Source: Mesobacillus maritimus (lineage in GTDB: Bacteria > Bacillota > Bacilli > Bacillales > Cytobacillaceae). Taken from it: DNA of 64,000 bases. This document shows positions 41,993 through 50,165 of the stretch, piece by piece. Under the pieces are notes generated by a model. The model did not search any database, was not told the DNA's origin, and worked only from the letters and a program-made list of their open reading frames with translations. The translations under genes and the position numbers were made by a program. The stretch is taken from positions 62,001 to 126,000 of the forward strand of contig NZ_JAMBNR010000004.1 of NCBI RefSeq assembly GCF_023715205.1. Direction: 5' to 3'. Each line of letters begins with the position of its first letter. The stretch's first letter is position 1.

Positions 41993-42682
41993 TTATTTAT
42001 TATCTTCGTCCATCGGTTCAATAATATTGACGTTGCAAGTAAGATCTGTAACGTAATCCTCAGTTATATTTACATGGACCGTTTCTTTATTTTTCATAAA
42101 TTTAAAAACACCATTATTAAAGTCGGTTCCTATATCTTTGAAGAAAATTCCTTCGTATTCAACATCTTTCATATGTTTAAAGATGATACGATACTTTTCT
42201 CCTTCTTTAATGAGATAGGCACGTACTCCTTTTTCAAACTGACCTTCTTGGTCTCTCAATCCGCGTGATACAGACACGATATGAAGGTCTACAAATGGAA
42301 TTTCTCTTAGAAGGGAATTAATAATGGATCCTTTTGCTATTTGTTCCCAGCGACTTTGGGCGGTTTGGCCTAGGATGATTTGTGTGATTCTTTTCTCTCT
42401 AGCAACCTCAGCGATAACCTTCGAAACAGGGCGTTTTTCATTATCTCTTAAGATAAAGGCGTCGGCACTGTGGAGTTCAGCAATTTCTTTCCATCTTCTA
42501 ATATAATCAGATTTTTCCGCATCCAATTCATCGAAAGGTTTTGCATCAATGGTCAGGATATAAAGTGGACAATCCATCATATTAGCCATTTTACAACCAC
42601 GCTGTATGAGCCGTTCACCATTTGGACCATAATACACACAGACGAGGATGCTTTCATCCATCCGTCCTTTCATTCTTTTCAA
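41993..42682 (-). CDS. KdpD-type universal stress protein
   Basis: 229 residues. The N-terminal half is a USP domain of the type found in KdpD (ESILVCVYYGPNGERLIQRG, then ITQIILGQTAQSRWEQIAKG, SIINSLLRE and VDLHIVS); the C-terminal about 85 residues are not recognised. Homologous domains bind nucleotides, in some KdpD proteins c-di-AMP. It is divergent from the mrp operon with a shared promoter region, which suggests a role in cation homeostasis (inference). TTG start at 42682 behind GAGGTGA. Confidence 0.75.
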   Translation of the reverse strand: MKRMKGRMDESILVCVYYGPNGERLIQRGCKMANMMDCPLYILTIDAKPFDELDAEKSDYIRRWKEIAELHSADAFILRDNEKRPVSKVIAEVAREKRITQIILGQTAQSRWEQIAKGSIINSLLREIPFVDLHIVSVSRGLRDQEGQFEKGVRAYLIKEGEKYRIIFKHMKDVEYEGIFFKDIGTDFNNGVFKFMKNKETVHVNITEDYVTDLTCNVNIIEPMDEDNK

Positions 42683-42736
42683 TTTATGTCACCTCAAATT
42701 AGCTGGGTTTATTACCCTGTACTCTTAAGCTATGTA

Positions 42737-42766
42737 TGACTATAGCTCATGGTTCAGTTATAGTCA
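42737..42766. promoter_or_regulatory. Symmetric dyad in the USP-mrp divergent promoter region
   Basis: TGACTATA (42737-42744) and TATAGTCA (42759-42766) form a perfect 8-bp inverted repeat with a 14-bp spacer. Each arm contains a plausible -10 hexamer (TATAGT) facing outward, so the dyad may combine overlapping divergent promoters or an operator. Confidence 0.4.
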
Positions 42767-42824
42767 ATCACAATTTACAAAATAAAGGAATTGGAAAAAT
42801 TCCCACTTAAAAGGAGGCGTTATA

Positions 42825-45239
42825 TTGGTTTGGTCTTGGTTTCATGTTCTCATTTTATTTCCATTTCTATTTGCCATTATTGTTCCATTTTTAGATAGAT
42901 TTTTCAAAACAAGGATTCATACAGGATGGTTTGTGTTATTTGTCCCAGTTATTTTATTTATATCCTTGTTACGCTATATCCCTGTGGTATCAAATGGGGA
43001 GACGATTTTGCTAACAATACCATGGGTACCTTCATTAGGCATTAATTTCACCACTTATATTGATGGTTTATCCTTAATATTTGCGCTTTTGATTAGTGGT
43101 GTTGGAGCTTTGGTTGTTCTTTATTCTATTTATTATATGTCTAAGGAACGTGAAGCGCTGCACAATTTTTATGTTTATATTTTGCTATTTATGGGCGCAA
43201 TGCTTGGGGTTGTGTTCTCAGATAATCTATTTGTTTTGTATGTATTCTGGGAGTTAACCAGTATTTCTTCATTTTTATTAATTGCCTATTGGTATGAGCG
43301 AAAAAGATCTCGATATGGTGCACAAAAGTCGATGCTGATTACAATTTTTGGTGGGCTTTCGATGCTCGCTGGTTTTGTTATGCTTTCGATGATAACTGAT
43401 ACTTATAGTATTAGGGAAATGATCAATCAGCGGGAAGTCATTGCTGGGCATGCATTATTTTTACCTGCGATGATTTTATTACTTTTAGGAGCTTTTACAA
43501 AATCAGCTCAATTCCCATTTAGTATTTGGTTGCCTGATGCGATGGAAGCACCGACACCAATTAGCGCTTATTTGCATTCAGCTACTATGGTGAAAGCAGG
43601 CATTTATTTAGTAGCTCGATTCACTCCTGTTTTTGGGGGGAGTGCAGAGTGGTTCTGGATCGTTTCTAGTGTCGGAATCGTTACTTTATTATATGGTTCT
43701 GTGACGGCGGTTCGACAAATTGATTTAAAGGCATTACTAGCTTATTCAACAATTAGTCAATTAGGGCTGATTATGAGTTTGCTTGGGCTTGGTTCTGCCG
43801 CTGTTTATTATGGGAACGGTGATGAGTCTGCGTTTTTTGCTGTAGCTGTTTTAGCGGCTATCTTCCACTTAGTTAATCACTCTACTTTTAAGGGGAGTTT
43901 ATTCATGGTTGTGGGCATTATCGACCATGAAACAGGGACGCGGAATATTCGGAGATTAGGCGGCTTGTTAAGTCTTATGCCGATATCTTTTACCGTCGCA
44001 CTTATTGGAAGCTTTTCGATGGCGGGACTGCCACCATTCAACGGCTTTTTGAGTAAGGAGATGTTTTTTACTGGCGTTTTAAATTCAATGAGCTTGCCGA
44101 TTTTTGGAATGGAGAAGTTTGGGGTTATTTTCCCTGTTATTGCTTGGATTGCCAGTGTCTTTACCTTTATATATAGCATGATTCTTTTATTCAAGACGTT
44201 TGCTGGTCAATATTATCCTGAGAGATTAGAAAAAGAAGCACATGAGGCACCAATTGGGATGTTAATTTCTCCTGTCATTCTGGCCTCTCTAGTCATTGTC
44301 ATATTCTTTTTCCCAAATGTCCTATCAGACTATGTCCTTCAACCTGCATTAGTCTCGATCTTGCCGGCACTTGCTGATTCAGGCGGGATTGATGTGCAGA
44401 TTACGGCATGGCATGGCTTAACAACGGAATTGTTTATGACCATTGGAGTTGTAGTGCTCGGAACACTAATGTACCTTACACTTAGAAAATGGAAGGGAAT
44501 CTATAGCTTTTTCTCTACAGAAGGTAGATTAAACATTCTCTATGACCAAGGAATTGAGAAAATGGAGAGCTTCTCATATGGGTTAACAAACCGGTATATG
44601 ACTGGATCCGTTCGAGATTATTTGGTCTATATTTTCGGCTTTATGATCTTGATTGTGGGAGGTAGCCTACTACTACTAGACGGTCTAGCATTTAATTTCG
44701 CAACTGATGTGCCAATTACGACTTATGAAATCGGAATCGTTATTGGGATTGTTTTATCAGGTCTGATTGTTATCTTTGCAAAATCAAGATTAACCGCAAT
44801 TATTGCACTTGGAGCGCTTGGATATTTTGTTTCGATCCTATTCGTTCTATTTAGGGCTCCGGATTTAGCGTTAACACAGCTTGTGGTGGAAACGGCAACA
44901 GTTGCTCTGTTTTTATTATGTTTCTATCATTTGCCGGAGTTTAAAAAGCGAGGAAAAGGAGTAGGATTTAAACTTACCAATTTAATCATTTCACTTGGAG
45001 TCGGCATCTTGTTCACAGCGATTGCTTTATCTGCTGATGCGAATCGTTTGTTCGAACCGATATCTGGATTTTTTGAACAATCATATGAACTTGCAGGGGC
45101 TAAAAATATTGTGAATGCAATCCTGGTTGATTTCCGAGGATTTGATACGATGCTTGAGATTGTCGTGTTAATGATCGCTGCACTTGGAGTATTTACGTTG
45201 ATAAAGTTAAGGCTAGATAGGAGGGATGGAGAAGAATGA
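42825..45239 (+). CDS. mrpA: Mrp Na+/H+ antiporter subunit A
   Basis: 804 residues, the largest subunit, homologous to the proton-pumping NuoL of complex I; about 21 membrane segments. Seen: the NuoL-like core with YWERKRSRYGAQKS-type and PDAMEAPTPISAYLHSATMVKAG blocks, and a C-terminal MrpA extension (FRAPDLALTQLVVETATVALFLLCFYHLPE). TTG start behind AAAGGAGG. First gene of mrpABCDEFG, which exports Na+ in exchange for protons and supports alkali and salt tolerance. Overlaps mrpB. Confidence 0.95.
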   Translation: MVWSWFHVLILFPFLFAIIVPFLDRFFKTRIHTGWFVLFVPVILFISLLRYIPVVSNGETILLTIPWVPSLGINFTTYIDGLSLIFALLISGVGALVVLYSIYYMSKEREALHNFYVYILLFMGAMLGVVFSDNLFVLYVFWELTSISSFLLIAYWYERKRSRYGAQKSMLITIFGGLSMLAGFVMLSMITDTYSIREMINQREVIAGHALFLPAMILLLLGAFTKSAQFPFSIWLPDAMEAPTPISAYLHSATMVKAGIYLVARFTPVFGGSAEWFWIVSSVGIVTLLYGSVTAVRQIDLKALLAYSTISQLGLIMSLLGLGSAAVYYGNGDESAFFAVAVLAAIFHLVNHSTFKGSLFMVVGIIDHETGTRNIRRLGGLLSLMPISFTVALIGSFSMAGLPPFNGFLSKEMFFTGVLNSMSLPIFGMEKFGVIFPVIAWIASVFTFIYSMILLFKTFAGQYYPERLEKEAHEAPIGMLISPVILASLVIVIFFFPNVLSDYVLQPALVSILPALADSGGIDVQITAWHGLTTELFMTIGVVVLGTLMYLTLRKWKGIYSFFSTEGRLNILYDQGIEKMESFSYGLTNRYMTGSVRDYLVYIFGFMILIVGGSLLLLDGLAFNFATDVPITTYEIGIVIGIVLSGLIVIFAKSRLTAIIALGALGYFVSILFVLFRAPDLALTQLVVETATVALFLLCFYHLPEFKKRGKGVGFKLTNLIISLGVGILFTAIALSADANRLFEPISGFFEQSYELAGAKNIVNAILVDFRGFDTMLEIVVLMIAALGVFTLIKLRLDRRDGEE

Positions 45240-45661
45240 AACGACCGAATGATTTATTACTAAGAGCTGTTAGTAAAGTTGCTGTATTAATCATTTTGAC
45301 CTTTTCCATCAACCTCTTCTATTCAGGTCACCATAACCCTGGTGGAGGATTTATTGGCGGACTAGGAGTAACTGCTGCGTTGATCCTCCTTTTTCTTACC
45401 TATGATATTGAAACGGTCACAGATAACCTTCCGGTGGATTTTAAAAAGGTAGCTGCAATCGGTGTTCTAATTGCAGTAGGCACAGGGGCAGGCTCGTTTT
45501 TCTTTGATGCAGCGTTTTTAAGTCAAACATTTGGTTATTTTGATATTCCGGTATTTGGAAAGACAGAGTTGGCAACAGCTGTTTTGTTTGACCTAGGTGT
45601 AGCCTTAGCGGTTATTGGCTCCGCTGTCACGATCATACAAACCATAAGTGAGGATGAATAG
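45236..45661 (+). CDS. mrpB: Mrp Na+/H+ antiporter subunit B
   Basis: 141 residues with four membrane segments; characteristic GHHNPGGGFIGGLGVTAALI motif. Overlaps the end of mrpA by 4 bp and is followed at 1 bp by mrpC. Confidence 0.94.
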   Translation: MKRPNDLLLRAVSKVAVLIILTFSINLFYSGHHNPGGGFIGGLGVTAALILLFLTYDIETVTDNLPVDFKKVAAIGVLIAVGTGAGSFFFDAAFLSQTFGYFDIPVFGKTELATAVLFDLGVALAVIGSAVTIIQTISEDE

Positions 45662-45662
45662 G

Positions 45663-46001
45663 ATGGAGACATTAATGGCTGTCACGGTAGGATTCCTCTT
45701 TACCATTGGCACCTATCTGGTTTTGACAAAAAGTCTTATAAGGATTATTTTGGGGACTTCGATTATTGGGCATGGTGTGAACCTGCTTATCCTTACAATG
45801 GGAGGGCTTAAAACAGGTGGTCCACCATTGCTTGGTGCGGATGGACTTTCCTTTACAGATGCACTTCCACAAGCGCTTATTCTAACAGCAATTGTTATTA
45901 ACTTTGCGGTCACGGCGCTGTTTTTGGTACTAGGGTATCGCGCTTATAAAACATTAAGGAGTGATGATATGGAACAATTGAGGGGTATCGAGGATGAATA
46001 A
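45663..46001 (+). CDS. mrpC: Mrp Na+/H+ antiporter subunit C
   Basis: 112 residues, NuoK-like with three membrane segments (TLMAVTVGFLFTIGTYLVLT at the start; DALPQALILTAIVINFAVTA in the third). The ATG at 45663 gives the usual N-terminus and has GAGG 9 bp upstream; the frame continues 5 codons upstream without better support. Overlaps mrpD by 8 bp. Confidence 0.93.
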   Translation: METLMAVTVGFLFTIGTYLVLTKSLIRIILGTSIIGHGVNLLILTMGGLKTGGPPLLGADGLSFTDALPQALILTAIVINFAVTALFLVLGYRAYKTLRSDDMEQLRGIEDE

Positions 46002-47484
46002 TGCGCTTATCTTGCCGATCATTATCCCGTTAATTACCGGAGCGATTTTGGTCGCTTTCCGTAAAAATATACAGTTTCATCGCTGGGCCAGTGCAATTGC
46101 GCTCATCGCGACAGGTCTAGTGTCGATGTTCTTAATGAATCAAATTACATTACATGGAATTCAAACACTGCAACTGGGAGGATGGGAGGCACCATTCGGA
46201 ATCTCTTTAGTGGCTGATATGTTTTCTAGCTTGCTCATTCTGACATCAAGTATCGTTGCGTTTGCATGTGTTGTGTATGCATTTCGTTCCATTGGGAAAG
46301 ACCGAGAAAAGAATTACTTTTATCCACTCTTTCTATTTTTAATCACAGGGGTTAATGGTTCATTTTTAACAGGAGACTTATTTAATCTGTTTGTATGTTT
46401 TGAGGTTATGCTGATTTCCTCATATGTTCTTTTATCTTTAGGTGGGACGAAGATTCAACTTAGTGAATCAATAAAATACATTTTAATCAATGTTCTCTCT
46501 TCCTCTTTGTTCCTAGTTGGGATTGCTTACTTGTACGCCATTACTGGTACCTTAAATATGGCGCATCTTTCTGTCCGGATTGCAGATTCAGGGCAAGATG
46601 GCCTTACTACAACTGTATCTTTGTTGTTTATCGTTGTATTTGGCCTTAAAGCAGCCCTGTTCTTATTCTATTGGCTGCCAGGCTCTTACAGTGCGCCGCC
46701 AACGGCAATCTCGGCGATTTTTGCTGCGTTATTAACAAAGGTAGGAATATATGCTTTATTTCGTATGTTCACGCTTATCTTTTATCACGAGCCGCAAATT
46801 ACTCATTTGCTTTTAGGAATTATGGGGGCTGGCACGATGCTATTAGGGGCCTTTGGCGCCGTGGCATTTTCTGATATTAAGAAAATATTAACCTACAATG
46901 TCATTGTGTCCGTAGGATTAATCATTGCAGGCTTGGCATCCGCTAGCTTCATGGGCATGACCGGTTCAATTAACTACCTAATCCATGACATTGTGATTAA
47001 AGCTTTGCTTTTCCTCATTGGCGGGACAATTATCAGCCTAACTGGAACGAGTAGGCTGGATGAAGTAAGTGGTCTTATTCGGACTCACCCATATTTAGGA
47101 TGGATGTTCTTTGTAGCAGTACTATCAGTATCTGGGATTCCGCCTTTGAGCGGTTTTATAGGAAAGGTGCTGATTACTAGAGGTACCTTCGAAGCTAGTT
47201 ATTTTTGGTTAGGAGGAATTGGCCTAATCACCAGTTTACTTGTACTGTATTCCGTTATGAAAATTTTCATGAATGTCTTTTGGGGCGAAACAAATTTAAG
47301 CGTAGAAATGGAAAAAGGCACAACAAATGGGGTTATGTTCCCGATTGTTCTCCTTACTGCATTAACGGTTGCTCTTGGGTTAGGTGTAGAGGGAATCCAG
47401 CCATATGTTAACCTAGCTGCCGAGAGCCTAATGAATCCTCGATTCTATATCGAAGCTGTTTTAGGCAGCAATGCAGCATTTTAA
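45994..47484 (+). CDS. mrpD: Mrp Na+/H+ antiporter subunit D
   Basis: 496 residues, NuoM/NuoN-like antiporter subunit with about 14 membrane segments. Blocks LFNLFVCFEVMLISSYVLLSLGG, LKAALFLFYWLPGSY and IHDIVIKALLFLIGG contain the conserved Glu and Lys residues of the proton path. GAGGGG 8 bp upstream. An interspersed element begins 4 bp after the stop, and its target duplication copies the stop codon. Confidence 0.94.
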   Translation: MNNALILPIIIPLITGAILVAFRKNIQFHRWASAIALIATGLVSMFLMNQITLHGIQTLQLGGWEAPFGISLVADMFSSLLILTSSIVAFACVVYAFRSIGKDREKNYFYPLFLFLITGVNGSFLTGDLFNLFVCFEVMLISSYVLLSLGGTKIQLSESIKYILINVLSSSLFLVGIAYLYAITGTLNMAHLSVRIADSGQDGLTTTVSLLFIVVFGLKAALFLFYWLPGSYSAPPTAISAIFAALLTKVGIYALFRMFTLIFYHEPQITHLLLGIMGAGTMLLGAFGAVAFSDIKKILTYNVIVSVGLIIAGLASASFMGMTGSINYLIHDIVIKALLFLIGGTIISLTGTSRLDEVSGLIRTHPYLGWMFFVAVLSVSGIPPLSGFIGKVLITRGTFEASYFWLGGIGLITSLLVLYSVMKIFMNVFWGETNLSVEMEKGTTNGVMFPIVLLTALTVALGLGVEGIQPYVNLAAESLMNPRFYIEAVLGSNAAF

Positions 47485-47488
47485 AGAA

Positions 47489-47643
47489 GGCTCTTTTCTC
47501 AAAACTTTATTGCTTTCAACAGAAAATACGTCGAATATGCTAGGTTATTCAAAAAATCACCAAATAATATGAGAAATATAAAATGCTACTAAATCGTTAA
47601 ATTCGGCTTAGCGATCTTAACAACAATTTTGATGAAAATAGCC
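47489..47643 (+). mobile_element. MITE-like interspersed element, copy J (inside the mrp operon)
   Basis: 155 bp; ends GGCTCTTTTCTCAAAAC and TTTGATGAAAATAGCC; flanks TTAAAGAA (47481-47488) / TTAAACAA (47644-47651) match at 7 of 8. It separates mrpD from mrpE by 213 bp where the genes normally overlap or abut. Confidence 0.85.
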
Positions 47644-47697
47644 TTAAACAAATTCAAGAGTATGGACTACTAATAAAATCAAAGGGGTGGATTTAAA

Positions 47698-48174
47698 TTG
47701 CCCATCCAAGTGCTATTAAATATATTGATTGCCTTTTTATGGATGTTTCTTCAAGAGCAATGGAGTGCATTATCCTTTATTGGTGGTTATATCGTCGGCT
47801 TTATTATTCTATTCATGATTCGTCGGTTTTTACCAACCTCCTTTTATGGAAAAAAGCTCGTTGCCATTATCAGTCTGCTGCTTGTTTTTATTCGTGAGTT
47901 AGTGTTATCGAGTATCACTGTGACTAAACAAATCCTGCAACCAAAAATAAAAGTGACCCCGGGGATTTTTACAATTAAAACAGAGTTAGAGGGTGAGCTA
48001 GAGGTGACATTGCTATCCTTGCTCATATGCTTAACGCCAGGGTCTGTGGTTGTTGAAATAGCTCCTGATAGTAAAACCCTTTTTGTTCATGCAATGGATA
48101 TACCTGAATCTAGTGAAAGTGTAATCAAATCACAAAAGATATTTGAAAAAGCGATTAAAGAGGTGACTAGATGA
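47698..48174 (+). CDS. mrpE: Mrp Na+/H+ antiporter subunit E
   Basis: 158 residues: two or three N-terminal membrane segments (ILIAFLWMFLQEQWSALSFIGGYIVGFIILFM) and a cytosolic domain with LLSLLICLTPGSVVVEI. TTG start with AAAGGGGTGG upstream. Overlaps mrpF by 4 bp. Confidence 0.93.
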   Translation: MPIQVLLNILIAFLWMFLQEQWSALSFIGGYIVGFIILFMIRRFLPTSFYGKKLVAIISLLLVFIRELVLSSITVTKQILQPKIKVTPGIFTIKTELEGELEVTLLSLLICLTPGSVVVEIAPDSKTLFVHAMDIPESSESVIKSQKIFEKAIKEVTR

Positions 48175-48458
48175 TGTTTGAATTTCTTATGAGCGGTTCG
48201 TTAATTCTGCTGGTGTTATCGATCTTTGCTTGTCTTTATCGAGTTTGGAAAGGTCCATCCATGCCTGACCGAATCCAGGCATTAGATACGATAGGGATAA
48301 CGCTTGTTGGGGGAGTCGCCATATTTTCCGTCCTTCTCGGAACACACGCCTTTCTCGAAGTCATCTTAATCGTTGGAATTCTCTCGTTTATTGGTACGAT
48401 TGCTTTTGCTAGGTCACTCGAAAGAGGTGTTGTCATTGAGCGCAAGAGAGTTGATTGA
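48171..48458 (+). CDS. mrpF: Mrp Na+/H+ antiporter subunit F
   Basis: 95 residues, three membrane segments; conserved YRVWKGPSMPDRIQALDTIG block containing the essential Asp of MrpF. Overlaps mrpG by 23 bp. Confidence 0.93.
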   Translation: MMFEFLMSGSLILLVLSIFACLYRVWKGPSMPDRIQALDTIGITLVGGVAIFSVLLGTHAFLEVILIVGILSFIGTIAFARSLERGVVIERKRVD

Positions 48459-48801
48459 GTTGATTGGTCCCCTATTTATTTTTATCGGAACAATCTTTAC
48501 GTTTTTAAGTGCAATTGGCTTGATTCGATTGCCGGATGTTTATACGAGGTCACACGCCGCTTCAAAAAGCACCACTCTTGGCGTTCTTTGTACCCTTTTT
48601 GGGGCGTTTCTTTTCTTTGTCATTACAGAAGAGTTTGTTAGCATTCGGTTGTTGTTAGGAATTTTCTTCGTCTTCCTCACTGCACCTATTGCAGCCCATA
48701 TGATTTGTCGCGCTGCTTATCGGAGTAATGTGGTATTGGCGGAACAAAGTGTTCAAGATGATTTAAAACCTTTTCTAAAGGAAGAAGGCATGAAGGATTA
48801 G
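48436..48801 (+). CDS. mrpG: Mrp Na+/H+ antiporter subunit G
   Basis: 121 residues with three membrane segments and the signature IRLPDVYTRSHAASKSTTLG. TTG start at 48436 with AGAGG 8 bp upstream, giving the expected N-terminus; the frame open further upstream runs through mrpF and is not used. Last gene of the operon; terminator follows. Confidence 0.93.
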   Translation: MSARELIELIGPLFIFIGTIFTFLSAIGLIRLPDVYTRSHAASKSTTLGVLCTLFGAFLFFVITEEFVSIRLLLGIFFVFLTAPIAAHMICRAAYRSNVVLAEQSVQDDLKPFLKEEGMKD

Positions 48802-48825
48802 GTTTGATTAGTATTTTTAGTATCT

Positions 48826-48862
48826 AGGCATCACAATGAAAAATTGTGATGCCTGTTTTTTA
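48826..48862 (+). terminator. Intrinsic terminator of the mrp operon
   Basis: AGGCATCACAAT / ATTGTGATGCCT with a 5-nt A-rich loop, then GTTTTTTAT. Confidence 0.9.
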
Positions 48863-48869
48863 TAGACTT

Positions 48870-49316
48870 TATTCCGGTTAAGCAAAGCAAAATTACCATT
48901 TTTCGCGCGTTTTGGAGTCTTTAGTCGGAATACTTCCGTCTATTTAGTCTATTCTTAGTGCTTTTTATCCAGTTAAGGGAAATTTCTCCGCTTATTGATT
49001 AAACCAGGCTGATTCCCTCATCTGGGTCCGTGAGGGTTCGTCTTTTTATTGGGAAGTAGAATATTAAGGGGCATTATTCAGGAGGCTCCATAAATGGATC
49101 AGTAATGAACCGAGCCATTTAATTTTTTTTCTAAAATGGCGTTGCAAATTGGCTATATTTTTGCGTTTGCACTGATCATGTATTGTTACGCTTGAGTGTG
49201 TTATTTTCATTGGTGTAATCAAGTCCCGTCATGTACTTAGTACTTTTGGTCCTAACAATTAAATAATGCAAGATATTATGGGACAAAGTTAAGAAAATTA
49301 GCTAAAATAGGAATAT
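48870..49316. other. Non-coding stretch with degenerate short repeats
   Basis: From 48870 to about 49010 three loosely similar blocks of 42-51 bp occur, each with a CCGGTTA/CCAGTTA or CGGAA-ACTTCCG core (for example ATCCAGTTAAGGGAAATTTC). A hairpin-like CCCTCAT...GTGAGGG lies near 49015-49030. The remainder up to the LytTR gene shows nothing I recognise. Confidence 0.4.
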
Positions 49317-49337
49317 GTGCATAATGGGGGTGAGAGG

Positions 49338-49982
49338 ATGCAGAGTATTACACTTAGTTCACTTTTAGATGTCATTGGGGAAGTCTTTTCAGATGAAATC
49401 TCGATTGCCGTTTCGAACACAAAGGAGTATATTTACTATCGTCCCAGTAAGCGAATCGATTTGAAAATAAAACCTGGGGATCTTTTAAAAGAAGGGACAA
49501 TCGCGTACAAAGCGGTCGTAACTCAGCAAAAGGTCTCTGAGTTTATTAACCGCGATATCTTTGGGGTTCCATACCATGGCATGGCCGTCCCGTTTTTACA
49601 TAACGGGAAAATTGAGGGATGTGTAACAGCGATTTCTCCTGCTTTAACGGAAGGGAAGTCGGTTGTAACGGTGAAAAACTCCGACGGATGGATTCCGATT
49701 CCTTTTGCCAACGTGGTGTTTTTAGAAGCGAAGGATAAAAAGACCCATGTTTTTACAGATACTTATTCAGGTACGCATAAGTACTCGTTACAGGAATTTG
49801 AATATATTTTACCGAGAGACATGTTTATTCGCTGTCACCGGTCATTTATTGTCAATGTCAATCACATCAAAGAGATTTTTCCTGATTCTCATTCTACATT
49901 TTTATTGGCGATGGACAACGGTGAACGAGTTCCAGTGAGTCAATCTTATTCAAGTTATTTTCGAAAGTTATTAGGTTTTTAG
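49338..49982 (+). CDS. LytTR-domain transcriptional regulator without receiver
   Basis: 214 residues: an N-terminal sensory-looking alpha/beta domain (about 1-105; GTIAYKAVVTQQKVSEFI and YHGMAVPFLHNGKIEGCV resemble small-molecule sensing PAS/GAF-type strands) and a C-terminal LytTR DNA-binding domain (IPIPFANVVFLEAKDKKTHV, MFIRCHRSFIVNVNHIKEIFP). No phosphorylation site is present. It lies 183 bp before the acetyl-CoA hydrolase gene, with a fitting direct repeat between them. Start at 49338 behind GGGGGTG. Confidence 0.85.
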   Translation: MQSITLSSLLDVIGEVFSDEISIAVSNTKEYIYYRPSKRIDLKIKPGDLLKEGTIAYKAVVTQQKVSEFINRDIFGVPYHGMAVPFLHNGKIEGCVTAISPALTEGKSVVTVKNSDGWIPIPFANVVFLEAKDKKTHVFTDTYSGTHKYSLQEFEYILPRDMFIRCHRSFIVNVNHIKEIFPDSHSTFLLAMDNGERVPVSQSYSSYFRKLLGF

Positions 49983-50045
49983 TTTCCCAGAATACTAGCT
50001 ATGGTCTCGTTCATCCCTAAAGTAGCTGGATTTTTCCGAATTTTT

Positions 50046-50075
50046 CTGTTTTATACGTTTCTAATGCTGTTTTAT
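50046..50075 (+). promoter_or_regulatory. Candidate LytTR operator: 9-bp direct repeat with 12-bp spacer
   Basis: CTGTTTTAT at 50046-50054 recurs exactly at 50067-50075, a 21-bp period. This is the architecture known for AgrA/LytTR-type regulators. It lies 91 bp before the start of the acetyl-CoA hydrolase gene and just behind the LytTR gene. Confidence 0.6.
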
Positions 50076-50165
50076 CAAGAAAAATAGTATTGTATTCCGA
50101 AAATTAAGTATACTCACTTTCCTTGGGTAAAATAAAAGTAAAACTATACAAGGAGAGGAAATGGG

